Shown here in pieces: positions 47,343 to 55,348 of a stretch of 60,475 bases of DNA. Under the pieces are notes generated by a model that ran no database searches, was not told the origin of the DNA, and saw only the letters and a program-made list of their open reading frames with translations. The DNA comes from Prosthecobacter sp. (GTDB lineage: Bacteria > Verrucomicrobiota > Verrucomicrobiia > Verrucomicrobiales > Verrucomicrobiaceae): assembly GCF_014879935.1 (NCBI RefSeq), contig NZ_JACSRD010000204.1, forward strand, positions 1-60,475, read 5' to 3'. Numbering within the stretch: position 1 is the first letter of the stretch; each line of letters opens with the position of its first letter. The position numbers and the translations under genes are program-made.

Positions 47343-48863
47343 ATGACCGCCCAAGAAGTCGCCGTCCTCGATTACGGCTCCCAGTATTCCCAGCTCATCG
47401 TTCGCCGCGTGCGCGAGCTCGGCTTTGCCTCGCACCTGTATCCGCCCGCCGAGCTGGCGAATCTGCAATCGCCAGGTGTCATCATCCTTTCCGGTGGACC
47501 TCGCAGCACTTCGGAGAAAGACGCGCCGGATGTCGATTACGCCAAACTCATGTCCTTCGGCGTTCCCGTGCTCGGCGTGTGCTACGGCATGCAACTCCTC
47601 AACATCAAGCACGGCGGCACCGTGAAGCCCGGCGTCACCCGCGAGTATGGTCCGGCCAAACTCGTCGTCACCGACCACGAGGACCTCTTCAGCGGCATCT
47701 CGCACGAATCGCAGGTCTGGATGAGCCACAGTGACACCTGCGCGAACCTCGCCGACACGACAAAAGTCATCGCCACGAATGAAGACGCCGTTCCGGTGGC
47801 CTTGAAGTGGTCCGATCGCTGCTGGGGCATCCAGTTCCACCCGGAGGTCACGCATTCGCACGAAGGCACCGCCATCCTCAAAAACTTCCTCACGAAAAGC
47901 GGCGCTCAGCTCGCCAAGTTCGACATCAACGCGTTCAAGGCGCAGATGCTCGAGAGCATCAAGGCCGAGGTCGGCAACCGCGAGGTCATCTGCGGCGTCT
48001 CCGGCGGCGTGGACAGCACGGTGCTCGCTGTGTTGCTCGCCAAGGCCGGCGTGAAGGTGCGCTGCATCTTCATCGACACCGGCATGATGCGTCTCAACGA
48101 GGCCGCAGAGGTCAAAACGCTCTTTGATGAAGTCGGTGTGCCCATCGAGCAAATCGACGCCAGCGCCATCTTCCTCGGCGCCCTCAAAGGCGTCACCGAT
48201 CCCGAGCAAAAGCGCCGCATCATCGGCACGCTGTTCGTCGAGGAGTTCTGGAAAGTGGCCGACAACGTCGAATTGCTCGCGCAGGGCACCTTGTATCCCG
48301 ACGTGATCGAGAGCGCCACCAGCGGCAGCATCGCCAGCAAGATCAAAACGCATCACAACCGCGTCGATAAGATCATGGAGCTCAAAGAGCAGGGCAAAGT
48401 GCTCGAACCGCTCGCCGAGCTCTTCAAAGACGAAGTCCGTGCCCTCGGTGCCAGCCTTGGCATCCCACACCGCGCCCTGTGGCGTCATCCCTTCCCCGGC
48501 CCCGGCCTCGCCGTGCGCATCCCGGGCGAAATCACGCCCGAGCGCGTCGCCATCACCCAGCAGGCCGATGCCATCTTCATCGGCGAACTCCGCCGCAGCG
48601 GTTGGTATGAGCAGACCTGGCAGGCCTACGCCGCGCTGCTCCCCGTGAAGACCGTCGGCGTCAAAGGCGACGAACGCAGCTACGAGCAGGCCATCAGCCT
48701 CCGCGCCGTCATCAGCGAAGACGCCATGACCGCCGAATGGGTCCGCCTGCCCTACGAAGTGCTCGCCAGCACCTCCAACCAGATCCTCAACCGCGTCAAA
48801 GGCGTGAACCGCGTGCTGTATGACATCAGCACCAAGCCGCCCGCGAGCATCGAGTGGGAGTGA
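47343..48863 (+). CDS. guaA: GMP synthase (glutamine-hydrolysing)
   Basis: GuaA amidates XMP to GMP using glutamine and ATP. The 506-residue protein has an N-terminal class I amidotransferase domain with nucleophile Cys80 in GVCYGMQ and the His166-Pro-Glu168 dyad (HPEVTHS). The ATP-pyrophosphatase domain follows, with its P-loop SGGVDS at 220-225. The C-terminal dimerisation domain ends in a canonical ...KPPASIEWE. The frame is open from 47298, but ATG 47343 is chosen because the conserved EVAVLDYGSQYSQLI strand begins just after it. It lies directly downstream of guaB. Confidence 0.97.
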   Translation: MTAQEVAVLDYGSQYSQLIVRRVRELGFASHLYPPAELANLQSPGVIILSGGPRSTSEKDAPDVDYAKLMSFGVPVLGVCYGMQLLNIKHGGTVKPGVTREYGPAKLVVTDHEDLFSGISHESQVWMSHSDTCANLADTTKVIATNEDAVPVALKWSDRCWGIQFHPEVTHSHEGTAILKNFLTKSGAQLAKFDINAFKAQMLESIKAEVGNREVICGVSGGVDSTVLAVLLAKAGVKVRCIFIDTGMMRLNEAAEVKTLFDEVGVPIEQIDASAIFLGALKGVTDPEQKRRIIGTLFVEEFWKVADNVELLAQGTLYPDVIESATSGSIASKIKTHHNRVDKIMELKEQGKVLEPLAELFKDEVRALGASLGIPHRALWRHPFPGPGLAVRIPGEITPERVAITQQADAIFIGELRRSGWYEQTWQAYAALLPVKTVGVKGDERSYEQAISLRAVISEDAMTAEWVRLPYEVLASTSNQILNRVKGVNRVLYDISTKPPASIEWE

Positions 48864-48908
48864 GACTGGCTTCTTGAATCGTGACAGCACATATGCCACC
48901 ATCGGTGC

Positions 48909-49343
48909 ATGCCTGCCCGAATCGTCGTGGACACGAATGTGATCACCGCCGCCATGCTCAGCCCGGCGGGCAGCAATCGTGATGTCCTGCGTGCTTGTCT
49001 CAAGGGGGCAGCCCTCCCGCTGGTCGGCGAGGCTTTGTTTCAGGAGTATGAGGACCTGATCCACCGTCCTGCCCTGATGGCTGCGAGCCCGCTTACGCCG
49101 AAAGAGAGGGAAACCCTGCTCGACGCCTTTTTGTCTGTCTGCGAGTGGGTTCGGGTCTATTATCTCTGGCGGCCGAATCTGCCCGATGAAGCGGACAATC
49201 ATCTCATTGAGCTTGCTGTGGCCGCAGGTGCCGACGCCATCGTGAGCAGCAACGTCCGCGATCTCCGACGCTCCGAACTCAGCTTTCCCAAGCTCCAGAT
49301 CCTCACCCCGTCCCAATTTCTGAAATCCATACGCATCCCATGA
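48909..49343 (+). CDS. PIN-domain toxin (putative ribonuclease VapC-like)
   Basis: The 144-residue protein is a PIN domain of the 'putative toxin-antitoxin' type. It has VVDTNV with Asp8, an EALFQEYEDLI helix with Glu46/Glu48, PDEADNHLIELA with Asp93/Asp96, and IVSSNVRDL with Asn115 and Asp118. These acidic residues would coordinate the metal for RNA cleavage. The stop overlaps the antitoxin start as ATGA, so toxin and antitoxin are translationally coupled. The toxin gene comes first, the reverse of most type II pairs. Target RNA is unknown. Confidence 0.85.
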   Translation: MPARIVVDTNVITAAMLSPAGSNRDVLRACLKGAALPLVGEALFQEYEDLIHRPALMAASPLTPKERETLLDAFLSVCEWVRVYYLWRPNLPDEADNHLIELAVAAGADAIVSSNVRDLRRSELSFPKLQILTPSQFLKSIRIP

Positions 49344-49561
49344 GCACGCTCACCATCCGTCTTCCTGACGACAAGCACCTGCGTCTGCGCAAACTGGCCG
49401 CGCATCGTTCCATGAGCATCAACAAGCTCATGGAGGAACTCGCCACCATCAGCATCACGGAGTTCGATGCCGAAACCCGTTTCCGTGCGCGTGCGAAGCG
49501 CGGCTCCGTCAAAAAGGGCCTCGCGGTTCTCGACAAGCTCGACGCTTCGTTTGGCTCTTGA
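49340..49561 (+). CDS. Ribbon-helix-helix antitoxin
   Basis: The 73-residue product begins STLTIRLPDDKHLRLRKLAAHRSMSINKLMEELATISITEF, a CopG/Arc-type ribbon-helix-helix DNA-binding fold (beta strand STLTIRLP, helices KHLRLRKLAAHR and SINKLMEELATISI). The short basic tail would wrap the PIN toxin. It overlaps the toxin stop by 4 nt. It would be expected to autoregulate the pair, though no obvious palindromic operator is seen in the 45 nt upstream of the toxin. Confidence 0.82.
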   Translation: MSTLTIRLPDDKHLRLRKLAAHRSMSINKLMEELATISITEFDAETRFRARAKRGSVKKGLAVLDKLDASFGS

Positions 49562-49621
49562 TCAGCCCGGTCATCTTCATCGTGCCCCTTTTGAGATTCG
49601 CGCCGTTGGATTCTGCTTGGC

Positions 49622-50317
49622 ATGTCTGCCGGGGCTGTTTATCGACGTAGAACGTCTCTTTCATCGCTGCCCGCTGTGTCCGCCTATTCTTCTCCTGGCT
49701 TCCTCCTCTCCTTCGAAGGCTCCGAAGGCTGCGGGAAATCCACGCAGATCCGGCTTCTGAAAGAGCGGCTCGAAAACGCTGGCCGCAAAGTCGAGGTCCT
49801 GCGCGAACCGGGCGGCACGGAGATCGGCGAAAGCATCCGTCATCTGCTCCAGCATGCCAAAGAAGGCCATTCCATGACGCCGGAGACCGAGCTGCTCCTC
49901 TTCGCCGCCAGCCGGGCGCAGATCGTGCGGGAGAAGATTCGTCCGCTGGTCGAAAGCGGCGTGTTTGTGATCCTCGACCGCTTTCTCGACTCCACCACGG
50001 TGTATCAAGGCCATGCCCGCGGCCTTCCGCTCGATGCGGTGAACGCCATCAACCGCTTCGCCATCGGCGGCACGCTGCCGCAGCTCACGTTGTTGCTCGA
50101 TCTCGATGTGCAAACCGCCTGGCAGCGCATCCACGCCACCGGTCGCGAACTCGACCGCATGGAAAGCCAGCCGCCCGAGTTCTTCGAAAAAGTCCGCCAA
50201 GGCTACCTCTCCCTCGCCAAGGCCGAGCCGGAGCGCATCCAGATCATTGATGCCAATGCGACGCCCGAAGTTGTGCATGAGGCCGTCTGGAAGCAAGTCG
50301 CGGCAAGGCTGGCCTGA
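49622..50317 (+). CDS. tmk: Thymidylate kinase
   Basis: dTMP kinase phosphorylates dTMP to dTDP for DNA synthesis. The protein has the P-loop FEGSEGCGKST (residues 31-41), REPGGTEIGESIR with the DRY-loop-equivalent region, LDRFLDSTTVYQGHARGL, and a lid segment TGRELDRME. The P-loop lacks a basic residue while the lid has Arg, as in type II (E. coli-like) enzymes. ATG 49622 gives 231 residues; GTG 49676 would remove 18 poorly conserved residues and is an alternative start. In many bacteria tmk adjoins holB, but here the two are about 9 kb apart, with the KAP, repeat and BlaI/M56 genes between them. Confidence 0.93.
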   Translation: MSAGAVYRRRTSLSSLPAVSAYSSPGFLLSFEGSEGCGKSTQIRLLKERLENAGRKVEVLREPGGTEIGESIRHLLQHAKEGHSMTPETELLLFAASRAQIVREKIRPLVESGVFVILDRFLDSTTVYQGHARGLPLDAVNAINRFAIGGTLPQLTLLLDLDVQTAWQRIHATGRELDRMESQPPEFFEKVRQGYLSLAKAEPERIQIIDANATPEVVHEAVWKQVAARLA

Positions 50318-50409
50318 GCCAGAAAGGGGTACAGATCGGAGCTGAAGGGACACAGGCAGGACAATGTGCTTGCGTGGGGAGCGGCAGAGGGATTTGATCC
50401 GGCTTCGTC

Positions 50410-53199
50410 ATGTCATCCGCACCTCCCGACACTGATTCACCACGCTTTGATCGCGAGGCCTATCGGCAGAGGGTGCAGGAGCAGTTGCATGGACTTCCAC
50501 GAGAGAAGCAGGTGGCCATAGCGGCTCGTGCAGCGTGGCGGGTGGTGCCCCTGATGTTCATTGGCTGGCGGAATCAGAAGGAGCATCGTGATTGGTGGGA
50601 GCAGTTCGGCACGGCGATATACAGCCAACTGGCACTGGGGCTATGCTATGAGCGATTCGGGACTGAGATCGAGCAAAGAGCCGCCGACGCCAGCGCCGCA
50701 GCTTCCACCTTCGCTGCCTCCGCCGCCGACACCGCCTCCGCTGCCGCCTTCGCTACAGCTGCCGTCGCCTCCGCTGTCTCCGCTTATGCCGCCTCCGCCC
50801 CCTCCGTCTACGTCGCCTTCACCTCCGACGCTGTTTCTCGTGCTGTTGCGGCTGATTTCTCCGTCTTGGGACGAGGATCTCACGAGTTTATGGTGGACGA
50901 AGTCCAGAGGGACTTGGAGAAGGCACTTGCCGGAAGCGAGCTTCTGGTTCTGACACCGCTTTGGTCACGGTCGATGTCCCGTGAGTTTCTTGCGACTTGG
51001 AGGTGGTCTGCGCAGGAAGCCTTGCGCGATGAGTTCCATGCGGGGCATTTGTTCGCCTGGCTCATGGCCTGTGTGGAGGGGAACCCACCGCTCGAAGACA
51101 TGCGGAGGTGGTTCAACGACTGGTGGCTGAATCATCCCGAGAACACAGAACGCGTTCCCGCCTTCAAAGACTTCGCCAAGACACCGCCGAGTTCCGAGCG
51201 ACCGAATCCGAAAGCAGCGCCTGCCAGCAGTCCCGCTCCTCCGCCGCCCGCCATCGAGAAGATCTACAAGGAACCGGCCTACAGCGTGGCGCTGGCATCC
51301 GACGGAGTGGCGCAGACGCTGACGGACACGGCGGAGAAGTGCAAGGAGGCCCTGCGCGCCTTTCTGGCCTGCCCGGATACCCAGGCGCCGATCACGGTGT
51401 CCGTGGAGGCACCGTGGGGAGCGGGGAAGACCTCTTTCCTGCATTGCCTGCGTGGATCGCTGGAAAAGCAGAACCTGATTCCCACGGTGTGGTTCAATCC
51501 GTGGAAGCATGAGGCGGGGAAGACGCTGTGGGCGGCCTTTGCCGTGGCCTACGAGCGGCAGATGGCGGAGAAGTTGTCGTGGCCCGGCCGCTGGCGGCGG
51601 CGGGCGATGCTGAGCTGGCAGCGGCTTTCCGGTGCGGAGCGCCTGCTGCTCGGGATGCGGCTGGGCCTGTGGCTCTTGGGCCTGGGGGCGCTGGCGTGGC
51701 TGTTCACGCATGGGGTGGCCACGGAGACGAAGGACGGCTCGGCGACCGACGTGAAAACGCTGCTGACGCAGCACCTGCCCGTGCTGGGCCTGCCCCTGCT
51801 GATCTGGGGCATGGTAAAGGATCTGGTGAGCAGCTTTGGCAGTCCGCTGAAGGTGGACATGGTGAGCGTCTTCACCCGGGATCATCATCAGGAGAGTGTG
51901 GACGACCTGCACCGGTTTCATGAGGACTTCGCACGTCTGATGCGTGCCTACACGCCGGGCACAGGACCCTTGGAGCGGTTCATGGCCGAGGTGCGGAGCC
52001 ACACGGATCCGCACTGGCCCGCGCAGTGGCGTTTTGTGAGCCGTGCGTTGCTGCTGGCGGTCTGTCGCTGGTTGCGAAAGATGTCCTACACCTTCCTACT
52101 CGATGCTCCGGAGCAGCTCCAAGCACCGGAAAAGCCGCGTTGGGCGATGAACCGCGTGGTGGTGTTCATCGACGATCTCGATCGCTGCGAGGCCCCGAAA
52201 GCCGCGGAGGTTTTGCAAAGCCTGCACCTCATGCTCAGCGTGGCCGGACACGAGCGACGTGCGAATGAACCCGCGCCGCCGGGAGTCATCTGCATCCTCG
52301 GCATGGACCGGGAAAAGGTGGCCGCCGCTGTGGCGGCGAAGCATGAGAAGCTGCTGCCGCTGCTGCTGGCGCCGGAGGCTGATGGCAAGGTGTCGCAGCA
52401 GAAGGCGCTGGGATTCGGCCATGAGTTCCTGGAGAAGTTCGTGCAGATCACGCTGCATCTGCCGGGGCTTGTGGGTCCAGACCAGGATCAGTTCCTGCGC
52501 ATGATCACCGGCTGGAAAGGCGAGGCGTCAGGCAAGGCTGCGGCTCTCGCTGGAAGTGATGCGCCTGCGGTTTCCCCACCCATCTCCCCGGGAGCACCGG
52601 TGCCACCGCTGCCTCAGCTTGGTTCGTCGCCGAAAAGCCCTTTTCAACCATCGGACGAGGCGGAGCAGCGTGCGCGCGAAGCCGCGCGCGTTCAGGCGGA
52701 CGTGCAGAAGGTGGAGACGCATCTCAATGACGGGCTCATGGCATTCCTCTGCGCCCGCTACGTGGCCGACGCGCTGGAACACAACCCACGGCGCTTGAAG
52801 CAGTTTGTGAATCTCTTCCGCCTGCGGCTCTATTTGGCCGCGGCCATGAAGCTGCTGGACATCCCCACGCTCGATCCAGAGCAGAAGGAACGCGTGAATG
52901 CCGGCAAGTTGAGCGCACATGATCTGGCGAAGCTCGTTGCGCTGGATTTGTCCTGTAAACAGACAATGAAGAAGATGCGGGAGAGGTCGTCGGTCACCCA
53001 TGACACGCTGACGAAGGAGATTGCGAGCGAGCACCAGGGTTCCCGCGCCGCGTCCATTTTGAAAATGATGGAGCACACGCCTTCGGCGGACATGCAGGCC
53101 AACGCCGTGCACGACCTGTCGAAGGCTCCCCTGGACAAGTACTTCCAGCACCTGGCCTCGGTGGCCTTGCCAGCCGAAAGCCCTCCTGCATCGATGTGA
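50410..53199 (+). CDS. KAP-family P-loop NTPase with alanine-rich N-terminal region
   Basis: The 929-residue protein belongs to the KAP NTPases (Kidins220/ARMS, PifA). It has Walker A APWGAGKTS (Lys340-Thr341), the WFNPWKHE segment typical of KAP, two hydrophobic stretches between Walker A and B (about residues 411-433 and 456-472) as expected for membrane-inserted KAP proteins, and Walker B VVVFIDDLDRC (Asp588-Asp589). The N-terminal 280 residues are a separate module. It contains a 45-residue Ala/Ser-rich stretch (about residues 95-145) between helical segments such as FIGWRNQKEHRDWWEQFGTAIY and HLFAWLMACVEGNPPLEDMRRWF, and is joined through a Pro-rich linker. Membrane association with the NTPase domain in the cytoplasm is likely. 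Bacterial KAP proteins have been linked to phage exclusion, but no partner gene is seen here. Confidence 0.85.
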   Translation: MSSAPPDTDSPRFDREAYRQRVQEQLHGLPREKQVAIAARAAWRVVPLMFIGWRNQKEHRDWWEQFGTAIYSQLALGLCYERFGTEIEQRAADASAAASTFAASAADTASAAAFATAAVASAVSAYAASAPSVYVAFTSDAVSRAVAADFSVLGRGSHEFMVDEVQRDLEKALAGSELLVLTPLWSRSMSREFLATWRWSAQEALRDEFHAGHLFAWLMACVEGNPPLEDMRRWFNDWWLNHPENTERVPAFKDFAKTPPSSERPNPKAAPASSPAPPPPAIEKIYKEPAYSVALASDGVAQTLTDTAEKCKEALRAFLACPDTQAPITVSVEAPWGAGKTSFLHCLRGSLEKQNLIPTVWFNPWKHEAGKTLWAAFAVAYERQMAEKLSWPGRWRRRAMLSWQRLSGAERLLLGMRLGLWLLGLGALAWLFTHGVATETKDGSATDVKTLLTQHLPVLGLPLLIWGMVKDLVSSFGSPLKVDMVSVFTRDHHQESVDDLHRFHEDFARLMRAYTPGTGPLERFMAEVRSHTDPHWPAQWRFVSRALLLAVCRWLRKMSYTFLLDAPEQLQAPEKPRWAMNRVVVFIDDLDRCEAPKAAEVLQSLHLMLSVAGHERRANEPAPPGVICILGMDREKVAAAVAAKHEKLLPLLLAPEADGKVSQQKALGFGHEFLEKFVQITLHLPGLVGPDQDQFLRMITGWKGEASGKAAALAGSDAPAVSPPISPGAPVPPLPQLGSSPKSPFQPSDEAEQRAREAARVQADVQKVETHLNDGLMAFLCARYVADALEHNPRRLKQFVNLFRLRLYLAAAMKLLDIPTLDPEQKERVNAGKLSAHDLAKLVALDLSCKQTMKKMRERSSVTHDTLTKEIASEHQGSRAASILKMMEHTPSADMQANAVHDLSKAPLDKYFQHLASVALPAESPPASM

Positions 53200-53249
53200 G
53201 GCGAAGCTGCCGCCCGAAAGATAGCGAGCCGCCATTTGCCGGTTTCGCG

Positions 53250-53280
53250 CCCTCACCCCGTCGCGCGGCACGGGGGAGGG
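53250..53280 (+). terminator. GC-rich hairpin after the KAP gene
   Basis: CCCTCACCCCG (53250-53260) pairs with CGGGGGAGGG (53271-53280) with one bulged A and a 10-nt loop. It lies 51 nt after the KAP stop and is followed by a T-rich stretch (TTGTTCATCGTCTTTT). It is a plausible intrinsic terminator. Confidence 0.5.
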
Positions 53281-53317
53281 TTGTTCATCGTCTTTTCCCG
53301 GCCCCCGGGTTTAATAG

Positions 53318-53846
53318 CTTGGGACAGGCGCTTGGTTCACGTGGCGCAGAGATTTGTTTCGATCGAGGGGAGCCTGATGGGTTGCGAAACGAGTTCCCGG
53401 CTGGGCGGGAGGCGGCTGGGCAGGGTGGCAGAAAGATTCAGCCGGGGGAAGGGAGGCTGGGGAAGGCTGGATGGACTGTTTTTTGGTCCGGGGACAGTCT
53501 CGGGTATTACTCAGCGACGGGCGGTTAGTGGGAAATGAAAGTGGGGAAGCCACGCTGGGAATCTGTGACGGGGCAGCCAAGGCTCGATGATCGCTCAACG
53601 ACCGGCGTTTTGCAGGCCATGAGATGGAGAAGGGGCGGCGGGAATCGCGAGGGTGGGAGGCGCATCTTCAATGGAAACTTAGCGACTGTCGTTTGCAGGA
53701 TCATGAAGCCCGAATGGCACAGAAAGTGGCTTCAGGTAGGGGTGGCGAGTCTCAGGAACGATTCAACGACGCTCGGTTGATGAGGCTTGAATCGGTTCTG
53801 GCAGAGGATTAGACTCTTGACGGGGTTTTTGAGGCTCCTTTGGGCT
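53318..53846. repeat. Degenerate 84-nt tandem repeat array
   Basis: Four gapless units start at 53511, 53595, 53679 and 53763, exactly 84 nt apart. Each opens with TCARCGAC-like sequence followed by a CGnTT core, and has a second conserved block (GGG at offset 60, A at 69, TC at 73-74). Two earlier, more diverged units start at 53318 and 53402, also 84 nt apart and offset by 25 nt from the later set. In one frame the later units read L/F-S/N-D-x-R-L/F..., but a TGA interrupts the first of the four and the earlier units are in another frame. The 724 nt between the KAP gene and the next start codon hold only this array and the hairpin; the short ORFs there are not convincing genes. Confidence 0.65.
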
Positions 53847-53923
53847 CCACAGGGAGCTTTTGGGGCCGTCCGGGGCCTCTCCACCGTTCACTGCGAAGCG
53901 AAAACCGTTCCCTGCATGCTGCC

Positions 53924-54838
53924 ATGGCCGCGAACCCGACTCCGACGAATGACGCCGTGTTGCTGGCACGTCTGACGGACATGGCCCGGGCCTGTGCGGA
54001 GCATGGGGAGGGGATCGGGCTGAAGATCAACACAGGCGCGGTGATGGTGGCGGCGCTGGAGAAAGCACGGCAGGCGCGGGCGGAGGTGGGCGGGCAGAAA
54101 CAGGACCGCGCAGCCCGGCGCAAGGCGTTGCGGGAGGCCGATGCGGCTGCGGAACGCACGCTGAGTCTCTGCCGGCTGCGGCTGGTGATGTTTTACGGGC
54201 CCACCGTCAACGCGCAGTGGGATGCGGCGGGTTTCCCGGACCGCAGCACGCAGGTGCCGGAGTCGCAGGCGAAACGCGCCGCGCTGCTGTCCCGTCTGGC
54301 GGGCTGGTTCCGGACGAATCCGGCCCTGGAAAGCGCGGACATGCAGGCCACGGCGGCGGCGTGCGAGGCGGCGCATGCGGGGTATCAGTCCGCGCGTTCG
54401 GCGGTGAACCAGCGCAAGAGCGCCTTGCGTGGCGGCGTGGTGTCCAAAGACCAGGCGATGCGTGAGCTGCGCAAGCGTTACCGCAGCGTGATCCGGGAGC
54501 TGAACATCGTGCTGTCCGAAGCTGATGCGCGGTGGCGGCTGTTCGGGCTGAATGTGCCCGCGCATCCCTCCGCGCCGTGTCCGGTGCGGTCGGCCACGGC
54601 GGAAAGGCTGCCGGATGGCGGCTGGTTCGTCACGTGGAAGCGCGGCACGCACGCGCGGCGCTATCGTCTGCGGCTCCAGCGCCCCGGTGGGACGGCCTTT
54701 GAGAATCTGGCGACGGTGCATGGCCTGGAAACCCGCCTGCCGCCCATGGATCTGCCGCCTGACAGCGTGTTGCACATCATCGCGGCGAATGATGTGGGCG
54801 AGGCGGCGTCGTGTGAGGTGAAGATGCCGGAGGACTAG
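53924..54838 (+). CDS. Conserved hypothetical protein with C-terminal fibronectin III-like domain
   Basis: The 304-residue protein has a helical N-terminal part: NDAVLLARLTDMARACAEHGEGIGLKINTGA, an Ala/Arg/Glu-rich helix, MFYGPTVNAQWDAAGFPDRS, and RTNPALESADMQATAAACEAAHAGYQSAR. A C-terminal beta sandwich follows (about residues 215-300), where WFVTWKRGTHARRYRLRLQR and DSVLHIIAANDVGEAASCEV fit a fibronectin type III fold. It resembles a family of Verrucomicrobia/Planctomycetes hypotheticals without known function. No signal peptide. The frame is open back to 53840, but ATG 53924 is preferred since the upstream residues overlap the repeat array and look non-conserved. Confidence 0.75.
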   Translation: MAANPTPTNDAVLLARLTDMARACAEHGEGIGLKINTGAVMVAALEKARQARAEVGGQKQDRAARRKALREADAAAERTLSLCRLRLVMFYGPTVNAQWDAAGFPDRSTQVPESQAKRAALLSRLAGWFRTNPALESADMQATAAACEAAHAGYQSARSAVNQRKSALRGGVVSKDQAMRELRKRYRSVIRELNIVLSEADARWRLFGLNVPAHPSAPCPVRSATAERLPDGGWFVTWKRGTHARRYRLRLQRPGGTAFENLATVHGLETRLPPMDLPPDSVLHIIAANDVGEAASCEVKMPED

Positions 54839-54845
54839 GCGTCGC

Positions 54846-55104
54846 GTTTGAAAACCTGTTCGGAAGTCGCGGAGCGACGAACGTGCCGTAGCCCGGCCGT
54901 TCAAGGCCGGGAATCGGAAACGGCGGGGTGGCCCAAGGCATCCTGTGTCGCAGAGCGACACGCGAACCTGCAGCGTCGAGAGGACGGGTTCGGGCGTCGC
55001 GCTGCGACGCGGGTCATGACTCAACGCAATTTCCCACATCGTCTCCCGGCCTTCAAAGGCCGGCCTACGAGACGGCTGCCGCTCTGCGGCAGAGGTTTTC
55101 AAAC
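54846..55104. repeat. 259-bp element with perfect 12-bp terminal inverted repeats and internal hairpins
   Basis: GTTTGAAAACCT (54846-54857) and AGGTTTTCAAAC (55093-55104) are perfect reverse complements. Between them lie six compact hairpins: 54866-54878, 54892-54911 (CCCGGCC/GGCCGGG), 54945-54961 (GTGTCGC/GCGACAC), 54994-55010 (GCGTCGC/GCGACGC), 55046-55063 (CCGGCCTT/AAGGCCGG) and 55078-55090. No credible ORF is present. The layout suggests a non-autonomous, REP/MITE-like element. It begins 8 nt after the stop of the hypothetical gene. Confidence 0.6.
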
Positions 55105-55115
55105 ACGGCCTGGGA

Positions 55116-55275
55116 CCAGGTGGTCCGCACACTGCGGGTGCGGGGAAGATCGTTGTGCCTTTCCATGCTGGCATCGACTCATGGTCCGTTCTGCTGAAGG
55201 GTCCTGAGGACGGATGGACTGACCTGGCGGAAGACGTCACGGAACACCGCACAGGGGACTGTGCGGACCACCTGG
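55116..55275. repeat. 160-bp element with perfect 16-bp inverted ends
   Basis: CCAGGTGGTCCGCACA (55116-55131) and TGTGCGGACCACCTGG (55260-55275) are exact reverse complements. Each end also overlaps a small hairpin (55125-55143 and 55247-55266). No gene is visible inside. Together with the preceding element it fills the 510 nt between the hypothetical gene and blaI. Confidence 0.55.
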
Positions 55276-55311
55276 AGAACGTGCCGCCGCAAACCAGGAA
55301 GAAGTTTTTTG

Positions 55312-55345
55312 TTTACAGATGTAGTCGAATCTGACTACAATCGTA
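55312..55345 (+). promoter_or_regulatory. Overlapping promoter and BlaI-type operator
   Basis: TTTACA (55312-55317) and TACAAT (55336-55341) are spaced by 18 nt. TACAGATGTA (55314-55323) and TACAATCGTA (55336-55345) resemble the TACAnnTGTA box bound by BlaI/MecI repressors. TGTAGTC (55320-55326) and GACTACA (55333-55339) form a further perfect inverted repeat around 6 nt. The -10 lies 7 nt before the ATG, predicting a leaderless, autorepressed transcript. Confidence 0.65.
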
Positions 55346-55348
55346 AAC

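Noticed and set aside
47334-49316. 660-codon minus-strand ORF opposite guaA and the PIN gene
   Set aside because: Asp/Ala/His-rich shadow of guaA codon usage; spans two genuine plus-strand genes.
53535-53812. Short ORFs of 62-81 codons between the KAP gene and the hypothetical gene
   Set aside because: They lie inside the 84-nt repeat array, change frame between units and have no start signals; treated as repeat rather than genes.
53318-53846. CRISPR array
   Set aside because: The periodic units are degenerate along their whole length, with no constant repeat separated by unique spacers, and no cas gene is present.
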